DNA of 64,000 bases. Source: Desulfobacteraceae bacterium (GTDB lineage Bacteria; Desulfobacterota; Desulfobacteria; Desulfobacterales; Desulfosalsimonadaceae). Every line of letters begins with the position of its first letter. Position 1 is the first letter of the stretch. Below, piece after piece: positions 56,051-64,000 of this stretch. The DNA is taken from NCBI GenBank assembly GCA_014237465.1, contig JABZFM010000002.1:1-64000 (forward strand). The letters run 5' to 3'. The notes under the pieces were generated by a model. That model saw nothing but the letters and a program-made list of their open reading frames with translations, did no database searches and was not told where the DNA came from. Made by a program: the position numbers and the translations under genes.

Positions 56051-56456
56051 AACGGTTCAACCCGATGATTTATTCGAATGCCAGATGTGCGGCGAATGCT
56101 GCAAAGGATACGGCGGCACCTATGTCACAGAAAAGGACATTAAAAATATTGCCTGTTTTATCGGCGCCTTGCCGGAAACATTTGTTGAAAAATACTGCCA
56201 GATATCCGGCGGGAAACCGGTTCTTGCCCAGAAAAAAGACAAATTCTGCATTTTCTGGGATGAAACCCGGCTCTGCACCATTCATCCGGTTAAACCCCGT
56301 ATGTGCCGGGAGTGGCCATTTATCCGGAGTGTTCTTGCGGATCCGTTTAACTGGGAAATCATGTCAAATGCCTGCCCGGGGATCCGGACGGATTTTCCAT
56401 TAAGTGTTGTTGAAAAATGTGTTCGGGAAAAACTAACCGGTGACAGCCGGGATTAA
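56040..56456 (+). CDS. YkgJ-family CxxCxxCC (zinc/iron-chelating) protein
   Basis: This 138-residue protein has FECQMCGECCKGYGG at residues 12-26, the CxxCxxCC cluster, and later Cys residues in FCIFWDETRLCTIHPVKPRMCREWPF that would complete a metal site. The family is thought to bind zinc or iron-sulfur, with no settled function. It overlaps recR and so is probably co-expressed with it. Confidence 0.83.
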   Translation: MPYKTVQPDDLFECQMCGECCKGYGGTYVTEKDIKNIACFIGALPETFVEKYCQISGGKPVLAQKKDKFCIFWDETRLCTIHPVKPRMCREWPFIRSVLADPFNWEIMSNACPGIRTDFPLSVVEKCVREKLTGDSRD

Positions 56457-56578
56457 CTGGAAAAATGGGGGAAAACTAAACATTGAACATTCAACGTCCA
56501 ACATCGAAGATGGAAGTCGCTTCGCTCCATTATTTATCATACGAAAAAATAAAATAAAAAAGACTGAAAGCGCTTCTT

Positions 56579-57364
56579 ATGATTGGAATTTTTGATTCAG
56601 GGATCGGCGGCCTGACGGTTGTGCGCGCTATCATGGATGAACTGCCCGGGTACGACATTATCTATTTCGGCGATACCGCCCGAACCCCCTACGGCACAAA
56701 AAGCGGTAAAACCGTTATCGAATATTCCCTCCAGAACACCGAGTTTTTGATTAAACAGGGCGCAAAGATGATCATCATGGCGTGCAACACCGCCTCCAGT
56801 GTTGCCACGGAATCATTAAAAAAGCGGTTCAATCTGCCGATCTATGAGGTCATTACACCGGCAGTCAACCGCTCTTTAAAAGAGACGAAAAAATCCATTA
56901 TTGGTGTGATCGGCACCCGGGCAACCATTTCAAGCGGTATTTATGAAAAAAAAATTAAAGAACAGAATCCTGACGCCAGGGTCTATTCCGCTGCCTGCCC
57001 GCTGCTGGTTCCGCTGGTCGAAGAAGGATGGCTGAAAAAACCGGAAACCCGGATGATTGTTAAAAAATATCTTCACCCGTTAAAAACCCGGCAGATTGAC
57101 ACCCTGATCCTGGGCTGCACCCACTACCCGATACTCAAATCGATTATCCAGCACAAAATCGGCAAACGGGTTCGCGTGATCAGCTCTTCCACCGCGGTTG
57201 CTAAACAAATCAGGGATTTTCTCTCATCATCTCCGGAAATTGACCGGAAACTCTCAAAAAACGGGCAATCTGAATTTTTTGTCTCAGACCTCACACCGCA
57301 GTTTGAAAAAACAGCCAAATCCGTCATCCGCCAGCATATTCAGCTCAAACACGTCAGTCTTTAA
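56579..57364 (+). CDS. murI: Glutamate racemase
   Basis: This 261-residue enzyme has GIFDSGIGGLTVVRAI, the first catalytic Cys in ACNTASSVA near residue 69 and the second in GCTHYPIL near 180. It makes D-glutamate for peptidoglycan. The ATG is at 56579; the 120 bases before it hold a purine-rich low-complexity patch. It ends the plus-strand run before a zone of gene remnants. Confidence 0.93.
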   Translation: MIGIFDSGIGGLTVVRAIMDELPGYDIIYFGDTARTPYGTKSGKTVIEYSLQNTEFLIKQGAKMIIMACNTASSVATESLKKRFNLPIYEVITPAVNRSLKETKKSIIGVIGTRATISSGIYEKKIKEQNPDARVYSAACPLLVPLVEEGWLKKPETRMIVKKYLHPLKTRQIDTLILGCTHYPILKSIIQHKIGKRVRVISSSTAVAKQIRDFLSSSPEIDRKLSKNGQSEFFVSDLTPQFEKTAKSVIRQHIQLKHVSL

Positions 57365-57448
57365 TTCAAAGTGTACGTCCACGCATTGATAATAGCCGCG
57401 CGCTTTTAGGGTGCGGGGTTTGTAAATTCCGCCCTTAAATGTTTCAAC

Positions 57449-58033
57449 GGAGGGGATTCAATACCTATTGCGCCAATCCGTTTGAACGGATTTTTCACAC
57501 CGTTTTCCTTTCGCTGGAATATTTTAAATTACGGACGCATTAAAAATAATGTTCGGGCCCAGGACGCGCGTTATGAACAACTTCTGGTTAATTATCAGAA
57601 CACCGTCCTTGAAGCTGCCAAAGAGGTGGAAGACGGGCTGGTGGGATTTCTAAGATCCCAGAAACAATCACAATTTCTTGATGAAGCGGTCACTGCGTCT
57701 AAAAGAGCGTCTGATATCGCGCTGCTGCAATACGAAAAAGGCCTTGTCGACTATACCCGTGTGTTAAACACCCAGCAGTCCCTTGTCTTTCAGGAGGACA
57801 GCCTGGCAACCAGCCAGGGGGACATTGTCCGGTATTTGATTTCTGTTTACAAAGCCCTGGGCGGCGGGTGGCAGATTCTTGAAGGAAAAAATATTATACC
57901 GGCCCAGACAGCAGAAATAATGCAGGAAAGAACAGACTGGGACGGCCAGCTGGAACCGATATCCCTTTTGGATAATCCCAGACAACCCCAGGCGGAAAAG
58001 GATGTGAAGCTGATCAGCAAGCCCCGGTGGTAG
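57449..58033 (+). pseudogene. Outer-membrane efflux protein (TolC/OprM-type), C-terminal remnant
   Basis: The frame matches the last third of an outer-membrane factor: PFSFRWNILNYGRIKNNVRAQDARYEQLLVNYQNTVL, then AAKEVEDGLVGFLRSQ and YEKGLVDYTRVLNTQQSLV. The N-terminal half is absent: the frame is open only back to about 57410 and family-like sequence begins about 57449. No start codon with a ribosome binding site is visible and no partner RND or adaptor genes are near, so it is a truncated relic. Confidence 0.75.
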
Positions 58034-58170
58034 GCCCCGGAAAGATAATCCAGTTATGTGGAGTGAAGAGCCGTTCAGGAACAGCATTATTCAGCCATTG
58101 AAGTAGAAAACTACATCTTCAGGCTGAAATGCCTTGTTCCCGAACTGCTCCCACTCGTGAGAAAGCCGGG

Positions 58171-58326
58171 CTAATCTACCCAGTGAAGAACATTTCTGAT
58201 GACGGACCAGCGCGTTTCTTTTTTTTCAGCGCCCTTGCCCAGTATCCAATATTCATAAAGATTATCAATAGTACCATCCTTTTTTTTGATTCCATCAAGT
58301 GATTCCTTTATTTGATGTTCCCTAAT
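58171..58326 (-). other. Possible C-terminal remnant of an unrecognised gene
   Basis: On the minus strand a 51-codon open frame without a start reads protein-like sequence ending LYEYWILGKGAEKKETRW and SVIRNVLHWVD before a TAG at 58171-58173. It seems too regular for chance but I cannot name the family. It lies between two decayed genes, so it is probably the tail of a deleted gene. Confidence 0.35.
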
Positions 58327-58367
58327 TTAACGATAAATATTTTCTACAGATCAAAGTAAGCGCTTAA

Positions 58368-58606
58368 TCAAGCACACCAGCTGGTATCGTTTTTAATTTT
58401 TTCCGGGGTAAGATTCTGAGGCAGAAGTTTTTCAATGGCATAAATCTTCCGGATATATTCAAGCGCTGTTTCCGCATGACCTTTTTTGCCCTTTCCCGAG
58501 CCCGCCTTGATGACTCCCATAAACTTGCGGCGCACATGTCCCAGCATCCCACATGATAGATGCCCGGACGACGACCCAACGCATCATAACCGGTATACGC
58601 ATCCGT
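58368..58606 (-). pseudogene. IS66-family transposase C-terminal remnant
   Basis: On the minus strand TDAYTGYDALGRRPGIYHVGCW continues, after a one-base shift, as GHVRRKFMGVIKAGSGKGKKGHAETALEYIRKIYAIEKLLP and ends at TGA 58368-58370. This is the catalytic-domain region of IS66 transposases. A single missing G after TGCTGG breaks the frame, and the codon just before the TDAY block is TAA. No intact insertion-sequence ends are seen. Confidence 0.7.
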
Positions 58607-58710
58607 TTAAATCTTAATCTGTCTTTTAGCGAAAAACTTTAGCACCAAAAATTATGATTAAGAGTAAGATTTCGATTACGAATTTTTCAAAGCATCGCCA
58701 AATATCTCTG

Positions 58711-58735
58711 ACCTGACTCATAGGGCCAGGTTTTC
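58711..58735. repeat. Hairpin element, copy 2 (ACCTGACTCATAGGGCCAGG type)
   Basis: It matches 45703-45727 at 22 of 25 bases and keeps the complementary ends ACCTG/CAGGT. It lies just beyond the stop of the universal-stress-like gene (58750), so it could terminate that minus-strand transcript. Confidence 0.5.
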
Positions 58736-58749
58736 TAAATTGAAATAAA

Positions 58750-59580
58750 TCACATGGGAGCCTGATATTTCGGCCCGACAATCAGTAAATTGTTGGGCAA
58801 TACGGACTGCACTTTTTCCATGATGCTGCCGAACAGCATTTCCTTGATGACACCGTGTCCATAGGCGCCCAGAACCACAAGAGCGTCATGGGGCACATTG
58901 TAGAGGTTAGCTGAAAACTCGCCGGAATCAAAAACCTCCCAATTGCGGACATATTGGTCCATTTCATTGCCAAGATTTTTCTTTTGGATAATATCCTTGT
59001 AATAATCCAGTGAATGCTTTCCCAGTTGCGTATAAACATCCATGGACAGACCCGATAAACGGCTGATCCTAACCCCTAAGCGAAATGCATTAACCGCATT
59101 GGAGGAACCACCGAACATGACGGCAACAGATTTCCAAGGTTTATACACAGCGCCGGCGATAAGCACCGGAAACCGGGCAGATTGGACGATTCGCCGGACC
59201 CGCGGGCCGATGTAGCCGAGGCCGATTTTTGACGAAAGGTCACTGATTGTGCGGGGGCAGCACATAAAGTCAAAATTGACCGGAATGTCCGGCAAAGTGG
59301 ACGCGGTAAAATTTTTCGGTTCAATAAAGTTCGGTTCCGGCAGCCCCTGGGACCGGACAATTTCCACCGCATGCTCGCGCGCGGTTTCCGGGGCGATCAG
59401 ATAGGAACCATCTAAGTCAATCTGAGCCACATCATTTTCAAAATACATTAAGAATTTAATAAATTCAGGAAGGTAAATCACCGGATTGACACCAATGGTT
59501 TTGCAGAAATACGTTGACTGAAGCAACACCTCCCGGCCCAGGGGCGTATTTCTGAAAATATGAAGCAGTCTTGTTTCCAT
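58750..59580 (-). CDS. Universal stress protein (UspA-like) domain protein
   Basis: This 276-residue soluble protein has two alpha/beta halves. The C-terminal half has SVAVMFGGSSNAVNAFRLGVRIS near residue 150 and the UspA-type end DALVVLGAYGHGVIKEMLFGSIMEKV followed by NNLLIVGP, where the G-x-G-(9)-G-S nucleotide loop is recognisable. The N-terminal half (LLHIFRNTPLGREVLLQSTYFCKTI) is a degenerate copy. GAGGTGAA precedes the ATG. It lies downstream of the ClC channel gene, about 215 bases away. Confidence 0.72.
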   Translation of the reverse strand: METRLLHIFRNTPLGREVLLQSTYFCKTIGVNPVIYLPEFIKFLMYFENDVAQIDLDGSYLIAPETAREHAVEIVRSQGLPEPNFIEPKNFTASTLPDIPVNFDFMCCPRTISDLSSKIGLGYIGPRVRRIVQSARFPVLIAGAVYKPWKSVAVMFGGSSNAVNAFRLGVRISRLSGLSMDVYTQLGKHSLDYYKDIIQKKNLGNEMDQYVRNWEVFDSGEFSANLYNVPHDALVVLGAYGHGVIKEMLFGSIMEKVQSVLPNNLLIVGPKYQAPM

Positions 59581-59639
59581 TGTTCTTCACCTCTTAAATG
59601 GTAAGGTATTCAGGTAAAAGGCTGAACACCTGATTCTCT

Positions 59640-59794
59640 AACAGGTTATTGAAAAACGTCATAAGCGCAGTCCAAAGCTAAAATTTGACAAGGCAAAATT
59701 CGGCGAAAAAGCGGAGTTTATGTCTATAAATGAGCACTTTGAGCCGAATTTTAACGCCGTATTGACAAGCGCAATAGTTTTTCAATAACTTGTT
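59640..59794. repeat. Palindromic element (AACAGGTTATTGAAAAAC ends)
   Basis: About 155 bases with outer inverted repeats (AACAGGTTATTGAAAAAC at 59640-59657 against GTTTTTCAATAACTTGTT at 59777-59794, 17 of 18 matching) and inner ones (TTTGACAAGG...AAATTCGGC against GCCGAATTT...TATTGACAAG). It ends 3 bases before the ClC stop on the other strand. No gene is inside. It is a different family from the GATGGC elements but similar in size and layout. Confidence 0.68.
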
Positions 59795-59797
59795 AAA

Positions 59798-61531
59798 TTA
59801 ATGATCCGTCTGAACAATAAGCTCATTACGATATTTATCCAGCAACGTCGCCTTGGAAATCATGCCGACAAACTGATTATTGGCAACCACCGGCATACTG
59901 AAAAGCTTGGCGGCATCCATGCGATCAAGAATAACTGACAAATCATCATCTAAGCCGACTGTCTGCACCTGAGTATCCATAATCTGTTCTAAAAAAACAG
60001 TCTCATACAATAAAGGATCAAAAAGATATTCCCGGATATCATCTAAGTGAATCAGTCCGAGGAATTCCCTGCTGCGTTCATCTTCTACCGGAAAAAAATT
60101 TCTATGGGATTTTTGCATGATTTTTACAAAATCCCCCAGTTTCATATCCTTGGGAACGACAATACAGTCTTTTTCAACCAGCTCACTGACACTCAAATCC
60201 GCAAGCACCCGGGCATCTGTCCGGGGACGAAGAAAATGGCCTTTTTCCACCAGATCTTTCATATAAAAAGAAGCCGGTTCAAATGAATGGCATAACGTTG
60301 TGGAGATCGCGGAAACCAGAATCAACGGCAGAATCACTTCATACCCACCGGTGATTTCAACGATTAAAAACATGCCGGTCAACGGTGCCTGGAGAATACC
60401 GCTGATCAGGCCTGCCATGCCCAGCAGTGCGAAACACCCTTCATTAACCCACGCGACGCCGGGCCATAATATTTCAATAAAGCGATGATACATCAGACCG
60501 GTAAAACTACCGATCACCAGACACGGGGCGAATATACCGCCGGAACCACCCCACCCGAGGGTAAAGGAGGTGGCCAGAATTTTTGCAAACACCAGAAGCA
60601 CCACAATCAACAGGCCATTGGAAAATGTGCCTTCGACCATCGCCTGAATTGAATAATACCCTTCCCCGAGCACATCCGGCAGGAAAAATCCGATCAGCCC
60701 CACCGCGCATCCGCCAATGGCTGCTTTCAGCCACACCGGGAGATGAATATGATGGGAGACCCGGTGTGACAATCTTAATGCCCGGGTCAGCATGATGGAG
60801 ATAAGGGCGGTTGCAACCGCCAGCCCAAGGCACGCGATGGTGACAGCAGGATCAATATTAAATTGCAAATGCGTGAAAGCAATCTGATTGCCCTGAAGCA
60901 GCCGGCAGACCTGGGCACCGAAAACAGAGGCAACGGCAATCGGGACGATATTCAATGCAGACCACTCACCGATAATCACCTCGATGGTAAAAACCAGTCC
61001 GGCAATCGGTGCATTAAAGATTGCGGCCAGCGCACCGGCAGTGCCGCAGCCGACAAGCGCGACGCGCTGGCGGTCATTTAAAGAAAAAATTTGAGCGATA
61101 TTCGAACCAATGGCCGCACCGCTCATGACCACCGGGGCTTCCGGTCCGGCCGACCCCCCGCTGCCGATGGTTAAACAGCTTGAAATCAACCGAGAAAAGC
61201 TCGATCGAAAACGCATCAGCCCGCCATAACGGGAAACACTGTATACCACCTCCGGTACGCCGTGCCCGGCACCTTCTTTGATTATTTTTTCGAGAAACAG
61301 AGATGATAAAGCCGCACCGATCCCCGGCATAATAAACGCCCACCACAAATGCCGGTAGTGTCCAAGCAGCTCAAACATGGCAATCAGCCCACGGTTCAGC
61401 GCAAGAGCGGCAAGGCCGCTGCATGAACCAACCAGCGCGCCGATGCTGATCAGAAGCAGCCGATCATCAAAACGAAAAAACATCCACCGTGATGGATATC
61501 GTACTATGTTTAACCCTTTAATAAATTTCAC
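59798..61531 (-). CDS. ClC-family chloride channel/transporter with CBS domain pair
   Basis: This 577-residue membrane protein has 10 or more helices in the ClC core: GAGHGVPEVVY, GSGGSAGPEAPVVMSGAAIGS (selectivity loop with the gating Glu), GGSGGIFAPCLVIGS and GMAGLISGILQAPLTGMFLIVEITGGY. Two CBS domains follow (residues about 440-570: DCIVVPKDMKLGDFVKIM and QTVGLDDDLSVILDRM), which usually sense adenine nucleotides. It moves chloride or fluoride-like anions across the inner membrane. It follows the HTH-IIA gene by 45 bases. Confidence 0.9.
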   Translation of the reverse strand: MKFIKGLNIVRYPSRWMFFRFDDRLLLISIGALVGSCSGLAALALNRGLIAMFELLGHYRHLWWAFIMPGIGAALSSLFLEKIIKEGAGHGVPEVVYSVSRYGGLMRFRSSFSRLISSCLTIGSGGSAGPEAPVVMSGAAIGSNIAQIFSLNDRQRVALVGCGTAGALAAIFNAPIAGLVFTIEVIIGEWSALNIVPIAVASVFGAQVCRLLQGNQIAFTHLQFNIDPAVTIACLGLAVATALISIMLTRALRLSHRVSHHIHLPVWLKAAIGGCAVGLIGFFLPDVLGEGYYSIQAMVEGTFSNGLLIVVLLVFAKILATSFTLGWGGSGGIFAPCLVIGSFTGLMYHRFIEILWPGVAWVNEGCFALLGMAGLISGILQAPLTGMFLIVEITGGYEVILPLILVSAISTTLCHSFEPASFYMKDLVEKGHFLRPRTDARVLADLSVSELVEKDCIVVPKDMKLGDFVKIMQKSHRNFFPVEDERSREFLGLIHLDDIREYLFDPLLYETVFLEQIMDTQVQTVGLDDDLSVILDRMDAAKLFSMPVVANNQFVGMISKATLLDKYRNELIVQTDH

Positions 61532-61576
61532 AGCGTAAACTTCAACACATTAATCATCTATGATAGCTAAAATTTT

Positions 61577-62260
61577 TTAAGGCGCGTCAAACCGCTGGTC
61601 CAGTTCTGCGATTTTTTTAAAAAATGCCGCCGGGTCCGGTATCTGATTTAAAAATTTTATGAACTCTTCCTCCCTCAGGCAAAACGAAAGCCGTGCCAGC
61701 AAATGGAGATGACGCTTTGAGGACGGACAGATGAGAAAAAATAAAACAAGAACCGGCTGCCGATCAACCGATTTATAATCCACCGGATTTTTAAGAAAAC
61801 AGGTAGTAATAAAAGCCGGAATCTCTCCATAATCCAGAGGTGTTCGGGGATGGGGGATTGCCACACCTTTGCCGATGCCGGTGGACATCAATTCTTCCCT
61901 TGCCAGCAGACTCTCATGCAGGGATTCTCTCTGCCCTTGTGTATCAAAACAGGTGATGCTGTTCACCCCGGCCGTTATGACTTCTTCGACGGATCCTCCT
62001 TCTATATTGTAATAGACACCGCCGCGCTCCATTGCCGCATGTAAATTGTCCACCGGGTTTTCCGGCACCTGTTGAATCTCAGCACCCGGTGACGTGTATG
62101 TCAGACTATTGGCATCCGCCCATTTCTTCAACGATGCAAGACTGAAAACACAATGGTTTTCCTTTATGCGCACCGGAATTCTTCCCTGCCGGATCCACCG
62201 TTCGGCAGTGGTGGGAGTAATGTTTAAGGCCGCTGCAAGCTCTTTTAACTGAAGTTTCAT
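61577..62260 (-). CDS. PTS IIA (PtsN-like) protein with N-terminal helix-turn-helix
   Basis: This 227-residue protein joins an excisionase/MerR-type helix-turn-helix (LQLKELAAALNITPTTAERWIRQGRIPV, residues 3-30) to a PTS EIIA-2 domain with the phospho-accepting His137 in IPHPRT. No sugar permease genes are near. It would act as a phosphorylation-responsive DNA-binding regulator, perhaps of the ClC and stress genes downstream. That target is inference. The gene lies about 105 bases after the HD gene. Confidence 0.83.
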   Translation of the reverse strand: MKLQLKELAAALNITPTTAERWIRQGRIPVRIKENHCVFSLASLKKWADANSLTYTSPGAEIQQVPENPVDNLHAAMERGGVYYNIEGGSVEEVITAGVNSITCFDTQGQRESLHESLLAREELMSTGIGKGVAIPHPRTPLDYGEIPAFITTCFLKNPVDYKSVDRQPVLVLFFLICPSSKRHLHLLARLSFCLREEEFIKFLNQIPDPAAFFKKIAELDQRFDAP

Positions 62261-62365
62261 AATTAAAACACTCTGTCTGTTTATAGCTATTTTAGCTGAA
62301 AATCGATATGATTTATGAGCCTGACCTTCCTATAGAGTTCAAAGATTTCAATTAACACAAATGAC

Positions 62366-62917
62366 TTATTCTTCATATCCGTCCATCCACCAGGCATCCC
62401 ATGATGTAGACATGATTTCTTCTGCCAGTCGTTTTCCAATTTCTGTTTTTAAACGCTGCTGCACAACCGGCAGCCATTGTTCCGGGCTTTTATGACCCGT
62501 ATCGGAAATGGATTTCAAATCAAGGATAAACGACAGCTGATCTGCATCATAGGCCATTTTTGATTCATCCGTCTCCTGTTCGTTAAATTCCTTTATCAGA
62601 CTGGCCATGGATTGACCAAATGGAAGGTGTCGGGTAGCATCTGCGACTGCTTTTTCCTCATCAGCGATCACGTATTTTTTCTGTACATAATTCTGGTCCC
62701 CGATTCTGGCTTCCGGCAAATCATGAACCAGGCACATGGATATCAGCCGGAGTGAATCAATTTCCGGCGCCATCATAGACATCACATACGCAATAAACGT
62801 CGCACTAAATGAATGTTCCGCCACAGACTCTTTTCCGACTCCCAGAAAATGATATCCTGCCCTGGGAATATTTTTTAAAATATTTGCCTCAAACAGCAGC
62901 GCCGCGATATTCTTCAT
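62366..62917 (-). CDS. HD-domain phosphohydrolase (YfbR/HDDC2-like)
   Basis: This 183-residue protein has the HD metal-site pattern: H35 (VAEHSF), H65-D66 (LVHDLPEA) and Asp near 124 (YDADQLSF). Similar proteins are 5'-deoxynucleotidases. The start ATG at 62917 has no strong ribosome binding site. The genes on both sides run in the same direction. Confidence 0.83.
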   Translation of the reverse strand: MKNIAALLFEANILKNIPRAGYHFLGVGKESVAEHSFSATFIAYVMSMMAPEIDSLRLISMCLVHDLPEARIGDQNYVQKKYVIADEEKAVADATRHLPFGQSMASLIKEFNEQETDESKMAYDADQLSFILDLKSISDTGHKSPEQWLPVVQQRLKTEIGKRLAEEIMSTSWDAWWMDGYEE

Positions 62918-62986
62918 CTTCAGTCCTTATCCTTTTGTACCCTTTAAAATTCAATATGATTGATGCCATCAAAATTATCCCCCGAA

Positions 62987-63850
62987 TTATCCACCTGACC
63001 AGGCCCAAAAAACAATAACCGACACCCCGGTCGCAAACAACCATTGAAGAATTTTCCCGGGAGTTTTTTTAATAAACAGGACATATAGACTTCCCAGCAG
63101 TATCCCGAAGAAAAAACCAAAAAGATGCGCCATGATATCGACCTCAGCTCCCCCGGCGCCAAGCAGTCCCAAAAGCGCCAATCCGCAGGCCACAGGCACC
63201 CATGCCGATTTCAACCGTTTCGAGGTTCTTTTAACTTTAAACCCCTGGTAACCGGCCAATATGCCGATCGCGCCGAATACCGCGGTTGATGCGCCGATTG
63301 AAACATGGCCGCTCTCATACATGAATGCATTCAGCAGGTTGCCGGCAACCCCGCTGATGAGAATCATCAACCACCCGGTCCCCCAGCCGGTTACCGAGCA
63401 TACCGCGGTTCCAAAAATAAAAAGGCCGATCATATTGCCGGCAAGATGCACTTCATCTTTGTGAAGCATTAACGCCGTGACCGAGCGGTAGTATTCGCCG
63501 TCAAGTATCTTGACCGCCGACGCGCCGAACCGGTTGATGATCTCTTTCACGTCACCGGCATTTTGAACCAGTATATACCATAACAAAAGAATAATGGATA
63601 TGATAATACCTGAAATAATTGTGTCTTTCTGAATCTCGACACTCTTTTCGCTAAAGCCCGGGCGGGAATTTCTATTCTCTTTAAAATACAGCTCCATTGA
63701 CTCGAGCGCTCGGTCATAATGGGTTTCTTCAACCCACACATCCCACCCGTTTTTATTTTTTTTTATCCGATAGGACAATCCTGATGCAGACAAAACCAGA
63801 GCGCACAGGTCCGCCTGTTTTTGCGTTAGACTTTCAAAAAGGATATACAT
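62987..63850 (-). CDS. Rhomboid-family intramembrane serine protease
   Basis: This 287-residue protein has a soluble N-terminal domain of about 75 residues and seven membrane helices. Rhomboid features are HLAGNM near 135-140, the catalytic Ser188 in GASTAVFGAIG and His242 in IMAHLFGFFFG. It would cleave membrane-anchored substrates in the inner membrane. It is the first gene of the minus-strand run leading to the HD gene. Confidence 0.9.
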   Translation of the reverse strand: MYILFESLTQKQADLCALVLSASGLSYRIKKNKNGWDVWVEETHYDRALESMELYFKENRNSRPGFSEKSVEIQKDTIISGIIISIILLLWYILVQNAGDVKEIINRFGASAVKILDGEYYRSVTALMLHKDEVHLAGNMIGLFIFGTAVCSVTGWGTGWLMILISGVAGNLLNAFMYESGHVSIGASTAVFGAIGILAGYQGFKVKRTSKRLKSAWVPVACGLALLGLLGAGGAEVDIMAHLFGFFFGILLGSLYVLFIKKTPGKILQWLFATGVSVIVFWAWSGG

Positions 63851-63920
63851 GCATGAAAAGCCATTGATTTAAAAAACATGATTTAAAAAATATTGATGAT
63901 CCTGTAAAAAATCAAATTCA

Positions 63921-64000
63921 GATGGACAGAAAAAAGCTCCACCATTCTTATAAAAATTGGCAAGGCGCATAAATCATGAGAAATGATGATTAGTTACCCT
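63921..64000. repeat. Dispersed palindromic element, copy 4, cut by the window edge
   Basis: GATGGACAGAAAAAAGCTCC, then CAAGGCGCATAAATCATGAG, repeats the left half of the 19425-19549 copy (GATGGTAAAGAAAAAAGCTCC, CAAGGCGCACAAATTTTGAG). The right half lies outside the window. Confidence 0.65.

Overview
The window looks like chromosomal DNA of an anaerobic Gram-negative bacterium, most likely a deltaproteobacterium of the Desulfobacterales type (phylum Desulfobacterota). This rests on a complete Tol-Pal locus (two membranes), paired 2-hydroxyacyl-CoA dehydratase / benzoyl-CoA reductase-type subunits and a corrinoid uptake operon. The gene content and the many dispersed palindromic repeats also have that flavour. 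No 16S rRNA is present, so the assignment is inferred.

Layout. 1-0.4 kb: tail-to-tail fragments of an integron-type integrase and an IS4-like transposase. 0.8-9 kb (+): an operon of alcohol dehydrogenase, alpha/beta hydrolase, acyl-CoA ligase and two dehydratase subunits, then a YcaO-TPR protein. 9-13.2 kb (-): a MazEF-type toxin-antitoxin pair and a one-polypeptide restriction-modification enzyme whose specificity half is AT-rich. 13.3-16.7 kb (-): a BtuFCD-like corrinoid importer behind a cobalamin riboswitch that carries a palindromic repeat in a peripheral loop. 16.9-30.5 kb (+): a Wsp-like chemosensory cluster (CheW, CheR-TPR, CheW, MCP, CheA-REC, REC-GGDEF, CheB) plus a hybrid histidine kinase, a dynamin-like GTPase and RecX. 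30.5-35.2 kb (-): a Yej/Opp-like peptide ABC transporter without a binding protein. 35.3-45.5 kb (-): rplM-rpsI, a SAM hydroxide adenosyltransferase, ruvCAB and tolQRAB-pal-cpoB, with a degenerate GGDEF gene on the + strand. 45.8-51.2 kb: groESL, an FmdB-like zinc ribbon, an unknown HExxH protein and hflKC, with one tiny + strand bS22/COX24-like gene. 51.5-58 kb (+): DUF721, a methyltransferase, two tRNA-Ser genes, dnaX-ybaB-recR, a CxxCxxCC protein, murI, then decayed gene remnants. 58.7-63.9 kb (-): a USP-like protein, a ClC channel with CBS domains, an HTH-PTS IIA fusion, an HD protein and a rhomboid protease.

How the parts work together. The chemosensory cluster would turn a periplasmic signal into phosphorylation of a diguanylate cyclase response regulator (c-di-GMP output) instead of a flagellar switch. 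The riboswitch would shut off corrinoid import when cobalamin is plentiful. The CoA ligase and dehydratase genes suggest anaerobic processing of an organic acid whose identity cannot be read from sequence.

The observations most worth a second look are these: a 31-residue ribosomal-protein-like gene that is intact only if the ribosome slips -1 at an in-phase A7 heptamer; a mobile-like repeat inside the cobalamin riboswitch; and the abrupt composition change at the NPPY motif of the restriction-modification enzyme. All calls come from reading the sequence without database searches.
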